From the NCBI GenBank assembly GCA_934552855.1, contig CAKTEU010000025.1, positions 1-30,743 of the forward strand: DNA of 30,743 nucleotides, in the 5' to 3' direction. The notes under the pieces were generated by a model that made no database searches, was not told the origin of the DNA, and saw only the letters and a list, made by a program, of their open reading frames with translations. Origin of the DNA: an uncultured Eubacteriales bacterium. Lineage in GTDB: Bacteria; Bacillota; Clostridia; Oscillospirales; Acutalibacteraceae. The position numbers and the translations under genes are program-made. Below, piece by piece: positions 1 through 8,400 of the stretch. The stretch's first letter is position 1; every line of letters begins with the position of its first letter.

Positions 1-74
1 TGGTGTAGCTCAGTTGGTAGAGCAGCTGATTTGTAATCAGCAGGTCGGGGGTTCGAGTCCGTCCACCAGCTCCA
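1..74 (+). tRNA. tRNA-Thr (anticodon TGT), 5' end cut by window
   Basis: The sequence folds as a tRNA. The anticodon stem is GCTGA/TCAGC with loop TTTGTAA, which places anticodon TGT at 32-34 and so decodes ACA (threonine). The T-arm GGTTCGAGTCC is present. The acceptor 3' strand CACCAGC is followed by discriminator T and an encoded CCA (72-74). Only TGGTG of the 5' acceptor strand lies in the window, so the first two bases are missing upstream. Confidence 0.95.
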
Positions 75-87
75 TTTAATTTAATAT

Positions 88-172
<85 letters not shown>

Positions 173-179
173 ACTTAAG

Positions 180-215
180 ACCGTTGAAATGTAAGCGTTT
201 CAGCGGTTTTTTGTT
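180..215 (+). terminator. Rho-independent terminator of the tRNA cluster
   Basis: Inverted repeat ACCGTTGAAA/TTTCAGCGGT (one G-U) is followed by a run of T (206-212), 8 nt after tRNA-Tyr. Confidence 0.85.
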
Positions 216-263
216 TTGGGTGAAAAACTTTTTGACGTGCCAGAGAAAACATTCTGAAAACCG

Positions 264-296
264 GCAAAAAGGGACGGCTTTTCGGCCGTCCCTTAA
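264..296 (-). terminator. Rho-independent terminator of the GH5 gene
   Basis: Perfect 10-bp inverted repeat AAGGGACGGC/GCCGTCCCTT (269-278 with 285-294). Read on the minus strand it ends in a T run (complement of 266-270), about 35 nt beyond the GH5 stop codon. Confidence 0.85.
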
Positions 297-327
297 GTGT
301 TATTTGAAATTCGGCAAAGAGGAAAGA

Positions 328-1608
328 TTAAAGATAATCTTTGACGTTTTTGTCATAGTGTCCTGTATCCTGAAAGCTGTTTTCTGTTCTGAGAACGCTG
401 CCCCATTTCCTTGCAATTTCTTCATAAGAATCCTCGCTGACATTGGCACGTTCAAAACCGTCCTTCATGCCTCTCAAGCACCAGTCGGAATTCCACATTC
501 CGTGGTTTGCAGCCTTATAAGTCCAAAGGAACCAGCCGAAATCAAGCTTGTTGAGTGTTTTGAAGCAGTTTGCCCATGTTGTTTTTTTGAGCGGATAAAA
601 TTCTCCCATCATAAGCGGAGTTCCAAAATGATAAATTCTTGTAAGTACGCAGAAAGCAGTGAAGATGAAGTCGGAATTCTGATAAAAATGAACCTGATAA
701 ACAACATTCTTCCAACCCTTTACCCATACGTGGGGCAAAGCGGCAGCAGTCCAAATGCACTCAATAGTAATGATATGATCCGGGTCAACGTCACGAACTG
801 CGTCATAAAGAAGAGTGTATACTTTTTCGTTATTGATTCTTCTTGTAATTCCCGGTTTTTCAACTTCACAACCCGGCTCATTGAGAAGGTCATACATTGC
901 AACGGCGGGATTGCCTTTGAAGCGTTCTGCAATTGCGGTCCAAAGTTCTGCGGTCAGGCGGCGGTATTTTTCGCCGTCTTCGGTTTTGTCATAAAGGTGA
1001 CAGCTGTCAAGCTTTCCGTTGTGCGGAGCGTCACTCTGATAGCCGACTGCACCGTGCATATCAAGAACAACATAAATTTCACGCTTTGAGCATTCTTCAA
1101 CAACCCAATCAAGGCGTGAAAAATCCCAATTTCCGTCCTTGTCAAGGATTTTTGTGCCGTTGTCATCATAATAGAAGTTACGATACCAAAACGGAACACG
1201 AACCGAGTTGAAACCGAGAGCCTTGATTTCGTCAAGGTCTTTTTCAGTTATCCAGTTGTCCATATAAGTATTCATCAGCTCATATGCTTTTTCCTGTCCG
1301 AAACGTTCGGTCAGCTTTTCAACAACCTGCATATGGTCGGTAACGCCGTCTTTATTTTTTTCAACGCCGTCATACGGAGTGAGCCAGTCTTCCCAAATGA
1401 GCCATGAGCCGAGGTTAACGCCTTTGAGCTTTACTTCTTCGCCCTTTTTGTTATAAACTTTCATGCCTTTTGCTGTCAAAAAATCTTCATCGGTAAAACC
1501 GGTGACTTGCTTTTGAGGTGCGTCTTCTGCAAGGGCAAATGCACCCACCGAAAAAATCATCAACAGAGCAAGAAAAAGCGAAAGTGACTTTTTAAAAACC
1601 TTTTTCAT
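328..1608 (-). CDS. Secreted glycoside hydrolase family 5 (exo-beta-1,3-glucanase/cellulase-like)
   Basis: This 426-residue protein should be a retaining beta-glucan hydrolase. A signal peptide covers residues 1-27 (KK..KK, hydrophobic core, ALA cleavage). The GH5 barrel follows: GVNLGSWLIWEDW near 63-75, resembling exo-1,3-glucanase-type GH5 enzymes; VRVPFWY at 136-142; LDMHG at 182-186; the acid/base Glu in LLNEPG (E244); the nucleophile Glu in MMGEFYP (E336). The catalytic domain fills the protein, with no binding module, dockerin or LPXTG, so it is probably released or loosely wall-bound. The start has an AAGGAGA site 13 nt upstream (1621-1627). It is monocistronic, with its own promoter and terminator. 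The exact substrate (beta-1,3- or beta-1,4-glucan) cannot be decided from motifs; family assignment is firm. Confidence 0.9.
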   Translation of the reverse strand: MKKVFKKSLSLFLALLMIFSVGAFALAEDAPQKQVTGFTDEDFLTAKGMKVYNKKGEEVKLKGVNLGSWLIWEDWLTPYDGVEKNKDGVTDHMQVVEKLTERFGQEKAYELMNTYMDNWITEKDLDEIKALGFNSVRVPFWYRNFYYDDNGTKILDKDGNWDFSRLDWVVEECSKREIYVVLDMHGAVGYQSDAPHNGKLDSCHLYDKTEDGEKYRRLTAELWTAIAERFKGNPAVAMYDLLNEPGCEVEKPGITRRINNEKVYTLLYDAVRDVDPDHIITIECIWTAAALPHVWVKGWKNVVYQVHFYQNSDFIFTAFCVLTRIYHFGTPLMMGEFYPLKKTTWANCFKTLNKLDFGWFLWTYKAANHGMWNSDWCLRGMKDGFERANVSEDSYEEIARKWGSVLRTENSFQDTGHYDKNVKDYL

Positions 1609-1669
1609 TGTTTTTTCGTATCTCCTTTTTAAAGCCGCACAGGAAAATGCGGTTATATTTGATATCTAT

Positions 1670-1698
1670 AATATACTTAAAACAAAGTTAAAAGTCAA
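1670..1698 (-). promoter_or_regulatory. Sigma-A promoter of the GH5 gene
   Basis: On the minus strand TTGACT (1693-1698), 17-nt spacer, TATATT (1670-1675). The leader contains a short hairpin CCGCA/TGCGG just before the ribosome site. Confidence 0.7.
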
Positions 1699-1717
1699 CG
1701 GTTTTTTTAAAAAACCG
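1699..1717 (-). terminator. Possible terminator of the sigma4/XRE operon
   Basis: CGGTTTTTTT/AAAAAACCG inverted repeat directly after the small coiled-coil gene. The stem is A/T-rich and lacks a separate T run, and it overlaps the GH5 -35 box, so this is a weak call. Confidence 0.3.
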
Positions 1718-1722
1718 AGCCT

Positions 1723-1938
1723 TTATGCCGAAATATATTTTCCGATTTGCGTTGCCCGTTCTTCAAGCTCGCTTTTTTCTTCATAAAGAATATATAGAAT
1801 TCCGTTGAGACGTTTAATCTCTTTTATATTTGCCTTTTCGGACGCAAGCAAAAGCTTTTCGCGGTAAGAACCGATCACAGCTTTTTGGTGAGCGATGGAG
1901 CGATTGTATTCGTCATAAAGCTCTGAAAAACTTTTCAT
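1723..1938 (-). CDS. Small helical (coiled-coil-like) protein, function unknown
   Basis: A 71-residue protein of unknown function. It is rich in Glu, Lys, Leu and Ile and should be almost all helix, with a likely coiled-coil (LLLASEKANIKEIKRLNGIL, ending EEKSELEERATQIGKYI). There is no signal peptide or metal motif. An upstream in-frame start exists at 1995, but the start at 1938 is preferred. That ATG has a GGGGGACGGGGA purine-rich site immediately upstream and begins 16 nt after the stop of the sigma4/XRE gene, whereas 1995 would overlap that gene. The close spacing implies co-transcription and hence the same LexA-type control. It may be a partner of the upstream DNA-binding protein; that is inference. 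Confidence 0.7.
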   Translation of the reverse strand: MKSFSELYDEYNRSIAHQKAVIGSYREKLLLASEKANIKEIKRLNGILYILYEEKSELEERATQIGKYISA

Positions 1939-1954
1939 TCCCCGTCCCCCTTTT

Positions 1955-2602
1955 TCAAATTGCAACAAGAACGGGTCTTCCGGTTTTCCCGTCACGAATT
2001 ATCCGGTCTTTTCCAAAAAGAATGTAATCGCTTGTTACATGAAAAAACGCAGAAAGCTTTTTCAGTTCGGACATTGTTATTTCCCTTCCGCTTTTTTCAA
2101 TCCGTGAAATCCGTTCAACGTTTATTCCGGTCAAAGAAGCCACATCCTGTTTTGAAAGGTACTGTTCGCTCCTCAGTTTTAAAAGGCGATCACCGATACT
2201 TTCGAGTCTGTTTAATTCCTGCTTTGAAGAAATATCCTTTTTAATAAGAAGCATTGCCTTGTTTGAAAAATCGTCGCCGTATCGGTACTCAATGGCGTAC
2301 TTGAGCTTTTCATAGATAATTTCGTTAATTTTTTCAATGCGTCTGAAAATTGTTGAACGGTCGGAGCCGACAATTTCTGCAATTTCTTCTTTTGTTTTGC
2401 CTTCGTACCAATGAAGCACAACAATACGGCGGTCTTTTTCGCAAAGTTCGTTTTTTATAACCTTTTTAACAAGGCGGTGAAGTTCCTCTTTGCGTTCTCT
2501 GAGAATATACTCATCAATATCGCAGTCTTCCTTTGCCTTCCAAAGTGAAAATGCCTCCTGTGCTTTAAGTCGATCCATTTTTGTAAAGCTGTTTTCGGAC
2601 AA
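1955..2602 (-). CDS. Predicted DNA-binding protein: sigma-region-4-like HTH fused to XRE/Cro HTH
   Basis: This 215-residue protein has two DNA-binding modules. Residues about 42-105 resemble sigma-70 region 4 (EKDRRIVVLHWYEGKTKEEI, then a recognition helix around SDRSTIFRRIEKI). Residues about 137-197 form a Cro/CI (XRE) domain (LSKQDVASLTGINVERISRI, ending VTSDYILFG). No sigma region 2 is present, so it cannot be a complete sigma factor; it could recruit or modulate RNA polymerase. The start is TTG at 2602 with GGAAAGGAAAG about 10 nt upstream; the next in-frame ATG (2578) has no ribosome site. It is the first gene of a two-gene operon whose promoter carries a LexA box. No phage or mobile genes lie nearby. 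The domains are clear; the role is unknown. Confidence 0.8.
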   Translation of the reverse strand: MSENSFTKMDRLKAQEAFSLWKAKEDCDIDEYILRERKEELHRLVKKVIKNELCEKDRRIVVLHWYEGKTKEEIAEIVGSDRSTIFRRIEKINEIIYEKLKYAIEYRYGDDFSNKAMLLIKKDISSKQELNRLESIGDRLLKLRSEQYLSKQDVASLTGINVERISRIEKSGREITMSELKKLSAFFHVTSDYILFGKDRIIRDGKTGRPVLVAI

Positions 2603-2756
2603 TATGATCTTTCCTTTCCATTAATAATTTTTTGTGATAATTTTTGCTGCCCATGCAAAAAGAGAGAGGTTTTTTCAAAAAAAGTACGGGGAAACTCTTT
2701 TTTACTTTTTCCTTTTTGCTGTGAGTATTATCGGCAATTTTTGTTTTATCGTTGTT

Positions 2757-2770
2757 CGAACATTTGTTCG
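2757..2770 (-). promoter_or_regulatory. LexA (SOS) box
   Basis: On the minus strand CGAACAAATGTTCG, a palindrome fitting the Bacillus-type consensus CGAACRNRYGTTYG exactly. It lies about 6-19 nt downstream of the predicted transcription start of the sigma4/XRE operon, where a bound repressor would block transcription. Confidence 0.8.
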
Positions 2771-2782
2771 GTTACATATATA

Positions 2783-2811
2783 ATTTTAGGACGAGATTTT
2801 CATATTGTCAA
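2783..2811 (-). promoter_or_regulatory. Sigma-A promoter of the sigma4/XRE operon
   Basis: On the minus strand TTGACA (2806-2811), 17-nt spacer, TAAAAT (2783-2788). The start should fall near 2776, giving a leader of about 170 nt to the TTG start. The rest of the 390-nt gap (2603-2993) holds the terminator of the next gene and nothing else I recognise. Confidence 0.85.
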
Positions 2812-2943
2812 GCATTTTTTTAAAAAACGGCAAGAATATTTTTCTAATGTGTATTTAATTATGATTTTTGAACGGCAAAATCCAAAAAAGCGGACTTTAA
2901 ACGAGAACGTATATAAAAAGCAGCCTTTATCAAATATACATAG

Positions 2944-2974
2944 AAAAAAACAGCGTTGCCGTTTGGCAACGCTG
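2944..2974 (-). terminator. Rho-independent terminator of the InlB-repeat-like gene
   Basis: Perfect inverted repeat CAGCGTTGCC/GGCAACGCTG (2951-2960, 2965-2974), followed on the minus strand by seven T (complement of 2944-2950). Confidence 0.9.
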
Positions 2975-2993
2975 TAACTGTTTTTAAAAGAGA

Positions 2994-3650
2994 TTAGCCA
3001 AGAATACCTGCAAGCATTTCGTTGAGATATGCAATCCAATATTCTGAAGTTTTGTCTGTAAATGCAGCAAGGATTGTTGCAAATACTTTGATAAGGATAC
3101 CGAGAACCTTCTGAAGGGTCGGAGTTTCATCAGAAGCTGAACTGTAAGCTGCTGAGAAATAAACGATAAGCTTATTAGCCTTCGGAAGTTTGAACATACT
3201 GTTTGCACCAAAGCTGCTGCCAATTGCTACATAGGGTTCTGTATCTTTGATATCCTGATTGTAGCTTTCAAGATACCAGCCGTCAAACTGCTTTCCTGAC
3301 GGTGCGGTAACCGAAGGAAGCTGAACTGATGATTGACCGCCAATCTGAGCGCCCTTGTCAATCGGAACCATATAATATGTACCCTTAACATCGCTGCCCT
3401 TTGAGTAAATGAACTTGTTGGTGTTGAAGTCATAGATATAGGTGTCATTCTTAAGTGTTCCGCCGTTAAGGGCAAAAACAACCAAAACCTGCTCCACATT
3501 AGCAATGGGACCACCGGTTTCTGAGGTAGCCCACCAATCATAGCCGGCAGGCGGGGTAACTACGGGTTCTGTTGTTTCTGCGAATGAGGGAACTGCAAAC
3601 ACGCTGCAAAGCATGAGCATTGCCAAAAAAACAGATAATACTTTTTTCAT
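2994..3650 (-). CDS. Secreted protein with InlB-like (Listeria-Bacteroides) repeat and hydrophobic C-terminal tail
   Basis: This 218-residue exported protein has a signal peptide at 1-24 (MKKVLSVFLAMLML, cleavage near SFA). The body (about 35-168) is beta-rich, with GKQFDGWYLE at 119-128, the hallmark of Listeria-Bacteroides/InlB beta-repeats. A short linker leads to a hydrophobic, weakly basic tail (KVLGILIKVFATILAAF at 181-197, then WIAYLNEMLAGILG to the end). The tail lacks LPXTG and a basic anchor but could associate with membrane or wall; it resembles in character the tail of the LRR protein at 19373. Start: ATG with AAGGAGGAAATCC immediately upstream. It has its own promoter and terminator. 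No enzymatic motif is visible; a small surface or secreted protein is the best call. Confidence 0.7.
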   Translation of the reverse strand: MKKVLSVFLAMLMLCSVFAVPSFAETTEPVVTPPAGYDWWATSETGGPIANVEQVLVVFALNGGTLKNDTYIYDFNTNKFIYSKGSDVKGTYYMVPIDKGAQIGGQSSVQLPSVTAPSGKQFDGWYLESYNQDIKDTEPYVAIGSSFGANSMFKLPKANKLIVYFSAAYSSASDETPTLQKVLGILIKVFATILAAFTDKTSEYWIAYLNEMLAGILG

Positions 3651-3690
3651 ATGGATTTCCTCCTTGTAATAATTTGATTATCTTGACTAA

Positions 3691-3719
3691 ATTATAACAC
3701 TGCGTATGACAAATTTCAA
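3691..3719 (-). promoter_or_regulatory. Sigma-A promoter of the InlB-repeat-like gene
   Basis: On the minus strand TTGAAA (3714-3719), 17-nt spacer, TATAAT (3691-3696), about 40 nt before the start codon. Confidence 0.8.
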
Positions 3720-3792
3720 GTGATTTTTGAAATCTTTATTGATTTTTTATTAACTTTTTGTTTAAACAGTTGATTTCAAAACAAATCGGTTC

Positions 3793-3812
3793 AAAATGTC
3801 GCACGACATTTT
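3793..3812 (-). terminator. Palindrome downstream of thyX, possible weak terminator
   Basis: AAAATGTC/GACATTTT with a 4-nt loop lies about 100 nt after the thyX stop. The flanking T run is short on both strands. It could be a bidirectional terminator or a protein-binding palindrome; I cannot choose. Confidence 0.4.
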
Positions 3813-3910
3813 TTCAAAAAGAAAAGCGACAAAGTTCGACAAACCTTGAACATAAAAGCAAGCATTTTTAATGTTTCAAAGTTAATATTTCGCCGCATTC
3901 GGCAAACCGT

Positions 3911-5284
3911 TCAAGCAAAAATTTCTTTCATCTCTGCACTTTTTCCGCAGCTGAGTCTTCCTTCCGGGCAAAAGCCTTTGCTGAAACAGCTCGGCCCGTA
4001 TTTTTTGAAAAGCAGCGGCGAAACTTTTCTGAGTTCAAAAAGCAGTCTTGTTGCTTTTTCTCGAATTTCCCATTGTGCCCTTGTGCAGGTTCTAAGCTCA
4101 AAAAACAGCTTTAATTCACGGCCGTTCATTGTTGAAACAACATCAATCGTATTTCCGGAAAGCAGGCAATACACGCTTTTTCCCGCCGGAACACCGGCAT
4201 TTTCAAGTTCTTCAAAAAGTTCGGCGGTTTTTTCAAAGGCTGCAATGTATTCTTCAAAAAATTCGCTTTCCTTCACCGAAGCCGGAATAATATAGCTTCT
4301 TCTGTTGCAGGAAGAAAGCGACGGAACAAGAAGACTTTGCATTCTGTGGCGTGCAATGTGGGTCAGTGTTGAAAGCGAAATATCATTGAATCTGACCGTG
4401 AACGATGCGCTTTCAAGTGCACGGGGTCTTCCGGAAGCAAAAACAGCGTCAATAATTTTTGAAACCTTTTCCTTGTCCTCAAGTATATCTTCGATTTCTT
4501 CATTTGAAAGAAGTGTGTTTTCAATCAGCGCCGATTTTGCAACAAGCTTTTCGCAGCCGGGCGTATGACCGAGAAGTTCAACATCGGGGCGAAGCACAGG
4601 CTCGTTGTTTTCGCTTTTTGAAGCCGAAACAAAAGAAAGGTCGGTTCGGTCGCAGTAGGAAGCATTATCTTTTTCAAAATTTTGAAAAACGCCGGGTGCT
4701 TTCTTTTTGCATTCTTCAAGAAGTTCTTTTCCGATTGCATAAATTTCCGGAATATCTTTTCCTCGGCCGAAAAGCATTGCACGAAGAACGTTCACCATTT
4801 CACGTCCGTTAAGGGAACAGAAAAAGTTGCTGAAAAAGCAATACGGAAGAACAAAGCGAGCGTCCTCTTTCGAAATTCCGCCTTCGCAAAGCTTTGAATA
4901 AAGCGAAAAAAGGCTTTGCATATGGGTGTTATATTTTTTTGTAACGGACTCGTTTTCAAAGTTCGGAGTGTAAAAGCCGCTGTTTGAAAAATCAACATAT
5001 CGCCTTGATTTAACAGTGAACGAAGCGAGCCTGAACTCAATCATAAACTGTTCAACAACAACCGAAACGTTTTCAAACGCAAGGTTAAAAAGCATATGCT
5101 CGATTGTTGAAGTGTGACCGGAGCGGATAACTTTCGTTATAAGGTTTGCGTTTTTTTCTTCGTCATGAGACCGCTCAAAAATTTCAAGAGCGGTTCCCTG
5201 CTGGGTTGAAATTCTTCCCGAAGCGGCACAAACGCTTTCGCCGCAATCTGAAAACCCAATGATATATGCGCCTGACTTTGGCAA
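3911..5284 (-). CDS. thyX: Double-length flavin-dependent thymidylate synthase (ThyX)
   Basis: ThyX makes dTMP from dUMP with methylene-THF, FAD and NAD(P)H. This copy has 457 residues, about twice the usual 220-250, and contains two ThyX-like halves. Half 1: EH..F.LAFENVS leading to EFRLASFTVKSRRY (83-96), where the first Arg-His of the family signature RHR-x7-S-x-R is Glu-Phe but S93 and R95 remain. Half 2: ARHRMQSLLVPSLS (311-324), where RHR (312-314) is intact but the final Arg is Ser324. The C-terminal substrate segment RAQWEIR (402-408) is canonical only in half 2. The tail has three Cys (C433, C439, C446). The start is TTG at 5284, supported by AGGAGGAG 8 nt upstream. It is a single-gene unit and is the only thymidylate synthase in the window; tmk lies about 4.3 kb away in another operon. 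Confidence 0.85.
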   Translation of the reverse strand: MPKSGAYIIGFSDCGESVCAASGRISTQQGTALEIFERSHDEEKNANLITKVIRSGHTSTIEHMLFNLAFENVSVVVEQFMIEFRLASFTVKSRRYVDFSNSGFYTPNFENESVTKKYNTHMQSLFSLYSKLCEGGISKEDARFVLPYCFFSNFFCSLNGREMVNVLRAMLFGRGKDIPEIYAIGKELLEECKKKAPGVFQNFEKDNASYCDRTDLSFVSASKSENNEPVLRPDVELLGHTPGCEKLVAKSALIENTLLSNEEIEDILEDKEKVSKIIDAVFASGRPRALESASFTVRFNDISLSTLTHIARHRMQSLLVPSLSSCNRRSYIIPASVKESEFFEEYIAAFEKTAELFEELENAGVPAGKSVYCLLSGNTIDVVSTMNGRELKLFFELRTCTRAQWEIREKATRLLFELRKVSPLLFKKYGPSCFSKGFCPEGRLSCGKSAEMKEIFA

Positions 5285-5315
5285 GGTTCTCTCCTCCTAA
5301 AAATATGCTGTGTCA

Positions 5316-5344
5316 ATTGTAATATAAGCGAGGCGATTTGTCAA
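5316..5344 (-). promoter_or_regulatory. Sigma-A promoter of thyX
   Basis: On the minus strand TTGACA (5339-5344), 17-nt spacer, TACAAT (5316-5321), about 30 nt before the TTG start. Confidence 0.8.
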
Positions 5345-5365
5345 CAAAAAAAGAACGCCGAGACA

Positions 5366-5403
5366 AGAAAAAACGGCTGCCGCAAAATTAAATGCGACAG
5401 CCG
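5366..5403 (-). terminator. Rho-independent terminator of the 1198-residue repeat protein gene
   Basis: On the minus strand CGGCTGTCGCA pairs with TGCGGCAGCCG (one G-U), followed by six T (complement of 5368-5373). Confidence 0.9.
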
Positions 5404-5428
5404 AAAAGTCCATCTGTTGAACTTTTAA

Positions 5429-8400
5429 TTATTTAACGGTTACGCTCTGAAGCTTTGAGGGAATCGATCTTGCAACATTGCTTCCGACTCTCTTGTTTGC
5501 GGTAACTTTTACATAATAAGTCTTTCCGCTTGCAAGCTTTTTGATTGCAACTTTGTTCTTCTTGGCGCTTACGGTAACCGACTTGAAGTTTCCGTTCTTG
5601 CCAAGCTTGTAATATACGGTGTATCCGGTTGCTCCGTTAACGGCGTTCCACTTGACAGCGATATATTTCTTTCCGCCGGCTGCCTTAACGTTCTGCGGCA
5701 TTGCGGGGCTTGTTGAAGTGTTGAGTGCCTTTGCTGCGCCGTATACGTTGGTTTCGCCAACAGTTACATACGGTGTTACAACAACCTTATACTTTGTTCC
5801 TTTTGAAAGCTTTGTGAACTTCCAAGCCTTTTTGGTTGTGAATTTGTCTCTTACGCACTTGTTGCCGTTGAAGAGCTGAACTCTGTATCCGCTTGCGCCG
5901 GTAACTGCGCTCCAGGAAATCTTGAGAGTCTTAGCGGCAGAAGCAGCTGCAACCTTTGCGGTGGCTGTTGGAGCGATTGTGAACGAAAGAACCTTTGTTA
6001 CGTCATAGTTCGAGTTGATGAACTTAACGGTTACGGTTGCCTTTCCGGTGTTAACGTTGTTTGCATAAGTTACGGTATAATCGGCATCCTTTACGAATAC
6101 GACACCCTCAGAATCCTTAACAACAACAGCCGGAGTCTGAGCTTTTCCGTTATAAGCAAGCTTGCTCTTTGTGAGAACGATTGTTGCAACCTTTGCAATC
6201 GGAGTGGTTTCGGTTGCGTTACATACCGGGCAAGTCTTAACAATGCTGCCGTCCTTAGCGGTGGTAGCCTTTGTTGTTACGGTTTCAAATGCATGGCCGA
6301 GAGCCGGGATAATCTTTGCTTCAACAATAACTTCGCCGCAGACCGAGCACTTTTTGCCTTCTTCGTTTCCGTCTTCGGTGCAGGTTGCTGCCTTTGCGGG
6401 AATTACTTCTTCCTTATGGCCGCCCTTGTTGGGGATAACTTCTGACTTGATTTCATCGCCGCAGCGAGTGCACTTTTTGCCTTCGGTGCAGCCGTCTTCG
6501 GTGCAGGTTGCTTCCTTTGCCGGAACGGTTACCTGATAATCATGGCCGAGGGGCTCAAGTTCTTTAGCTTCTGCGTCAACAGTGCCGCATCTCTTGCACT
6601 TTTTGCCTGCGGTTGTTCCCTTTTCGGTGCAGGTGGGTTCTTTTGCGGTGATGTTTTCCCAATCATGACCGAGAGCTTTAATTTCTTCCTGCTTAACGGT
6701 GGTTTCGCCGCAAACAGTACATTTCTTTCCATCGGTAAGTCCTGCTTCGGTGCAGGTTGCTTCCTTGCCCTTGATTACTTCTTCTTTGTGGCCGAGAGCC
6801 GGGATTTCTTTCTGTTCAACGGTAGTTTTACCGCAGATCTTGCACTTTTTACCTTCGGTGAGACCCTTTTCGGTGCAGGTTGCTGCCTTTCCGGGAATTA
6901 CTTCTTCATCGTGCTGACCGGCAGCTTTGATTACGGTTGTTGTTGTGTATCCGCAAACTTCGCAAACTTTACCGGCGGTATAGCCGTCTTCGGTGCAGGT
7001 TGCTTTCTTTTCGGCAACGTCTTTAAGTTTGTGGTTTTCGGTTACGGAGTGATCCTTAACTGCTGCAGAGCAGTCTTCACGCTTGCAGATTTTGGTATGG
7101 GTTGTTCCGTTTCCGTCGGGAAGGAATGCGGTGTAATCGTGGCCGAGAGCGGCAACAGGTGAAGTTTCTCTGCTGATTACTTTGCCGCAATGTACATCTG
7201 TGCAGTAAACAACGTCTTCTTTTACTCCTTCGTTAAGGCAGGTCGGAAGTGAAAGAACCGAAGTTTCGGTACGGCTTGCGGTATGAGCGGCAGGAATAAC
7301 TCTCTTGCCTTCGGTATAATCGCACTTTGTGCATTTAAAATAAGTTGTGTAACCGTCCGTTGTGCAGGTTGCGGGAACAGCATCAATTGTAGTAAATTCA
7401 TGAGCCCTTTTTCCGTTTGCAGCAACTTTGCAAAGAGTTTCTGTGGTGTTGCAACGATCACAAACACGCTTTTCGGTTCCATTACCGAGATCGGTCCAAA
7501 CGTCGTTTTTCTTTGAATCCTTCGGCCAATCGTGACCGAGAGCAGCACCTACGGTGTAGGTATGGTCTTCTTTATCCGATGCAGAAGCCGCAGATGTGTC
7601 GCACCTTGTGCAGGTGTAATATTTCTTTGCGGGTTCAGTGCAGGTTGCAGATGAAGCGTCGATGTCCTTAACTGTTCTCTTGGTATAGTTATGACCGAGA
7701 GCTTCGCCTTCAAACGGTGCCAAATTATAAGCAATCTGTCCGCAGGCAGCGCAGGCGTAGAAATAAGTTGCAGGTTCGGTGCACGTTGCAACAGTTTTAA
7801 TATGTGCACCATCCATGACCTTAAGTGAAAAATCATGCGAAAGAGCAGCAATCTTACCCTGTTTAACCGTTACGCTTGGATCTTTGCAGCGTGTGCAGTG
7901 CTGACCTTCGGTAAGTCCTTCCGAAGAGCAGGTAGCTTCCTTTGCGGCATCTTTAACGATGTCGTGACCGAGAGCCGGAATTTCCTTATAGGTTGACCAC
8001 TGGCATGTTGAAGATCTGCAGTATTCATAGGCTTCATAGCCGGGCTGTGTGCAGGTCGGAGCCTTCGCTTTTACAGAAACCTTGATATGGTTTCCGTTTG
8101 CGTGTTCAACATATGTTGCACTGCAGCCCTTACGGGTACATTTGCTTGTTTGGAAACTTGAAAGAAAACCGTTTGAAGTCGGTGTTCCCCAAGCGTGGCC
8201 GAGAGCAGGAATTTCTTCTCCGCCGGTAACAAAGCCGCAATCTTTGCACATTCTTGCTTCGGTGTTGCCATTTTCGGTGCAGGTTGGGTCTTTCTTAGCC
8301 TTTACAACGGAAGTGTAGTTGTGATTTTTTCCGGTGTAAGTAACAGTAACGGTCATGTCGGAAGTAACCTTTGTAAAGTCTTTATCCCACTTGATTGTTC

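Noticed and set aside
184..1089. 301-residue open frame on the plus strand opposite the GH5 gene
   Set aside because: It is an antisense shadow. The minus frame has a signal peptide, catalytic motifs, promoter and terminator; the plus frame has no recognisable domain and starts inside the tRNA terminator.
2603..2756. Attenuator in the leader of the sigma4/XRE operon (AAAAAGAG/CTCTTTTT)
   Set aside because: The pairing is short and A/T only with large internal mismatches; not enough to support a regulatory structure.
6162..7162. Long open frames on the plus strand opposite the repeat protein (up to 206 residues)
   Set aside because: They mirror the tandem Cys-repeat units of the minus-strand gene, have repetitive low-information sequence, and lack ribosome sites.
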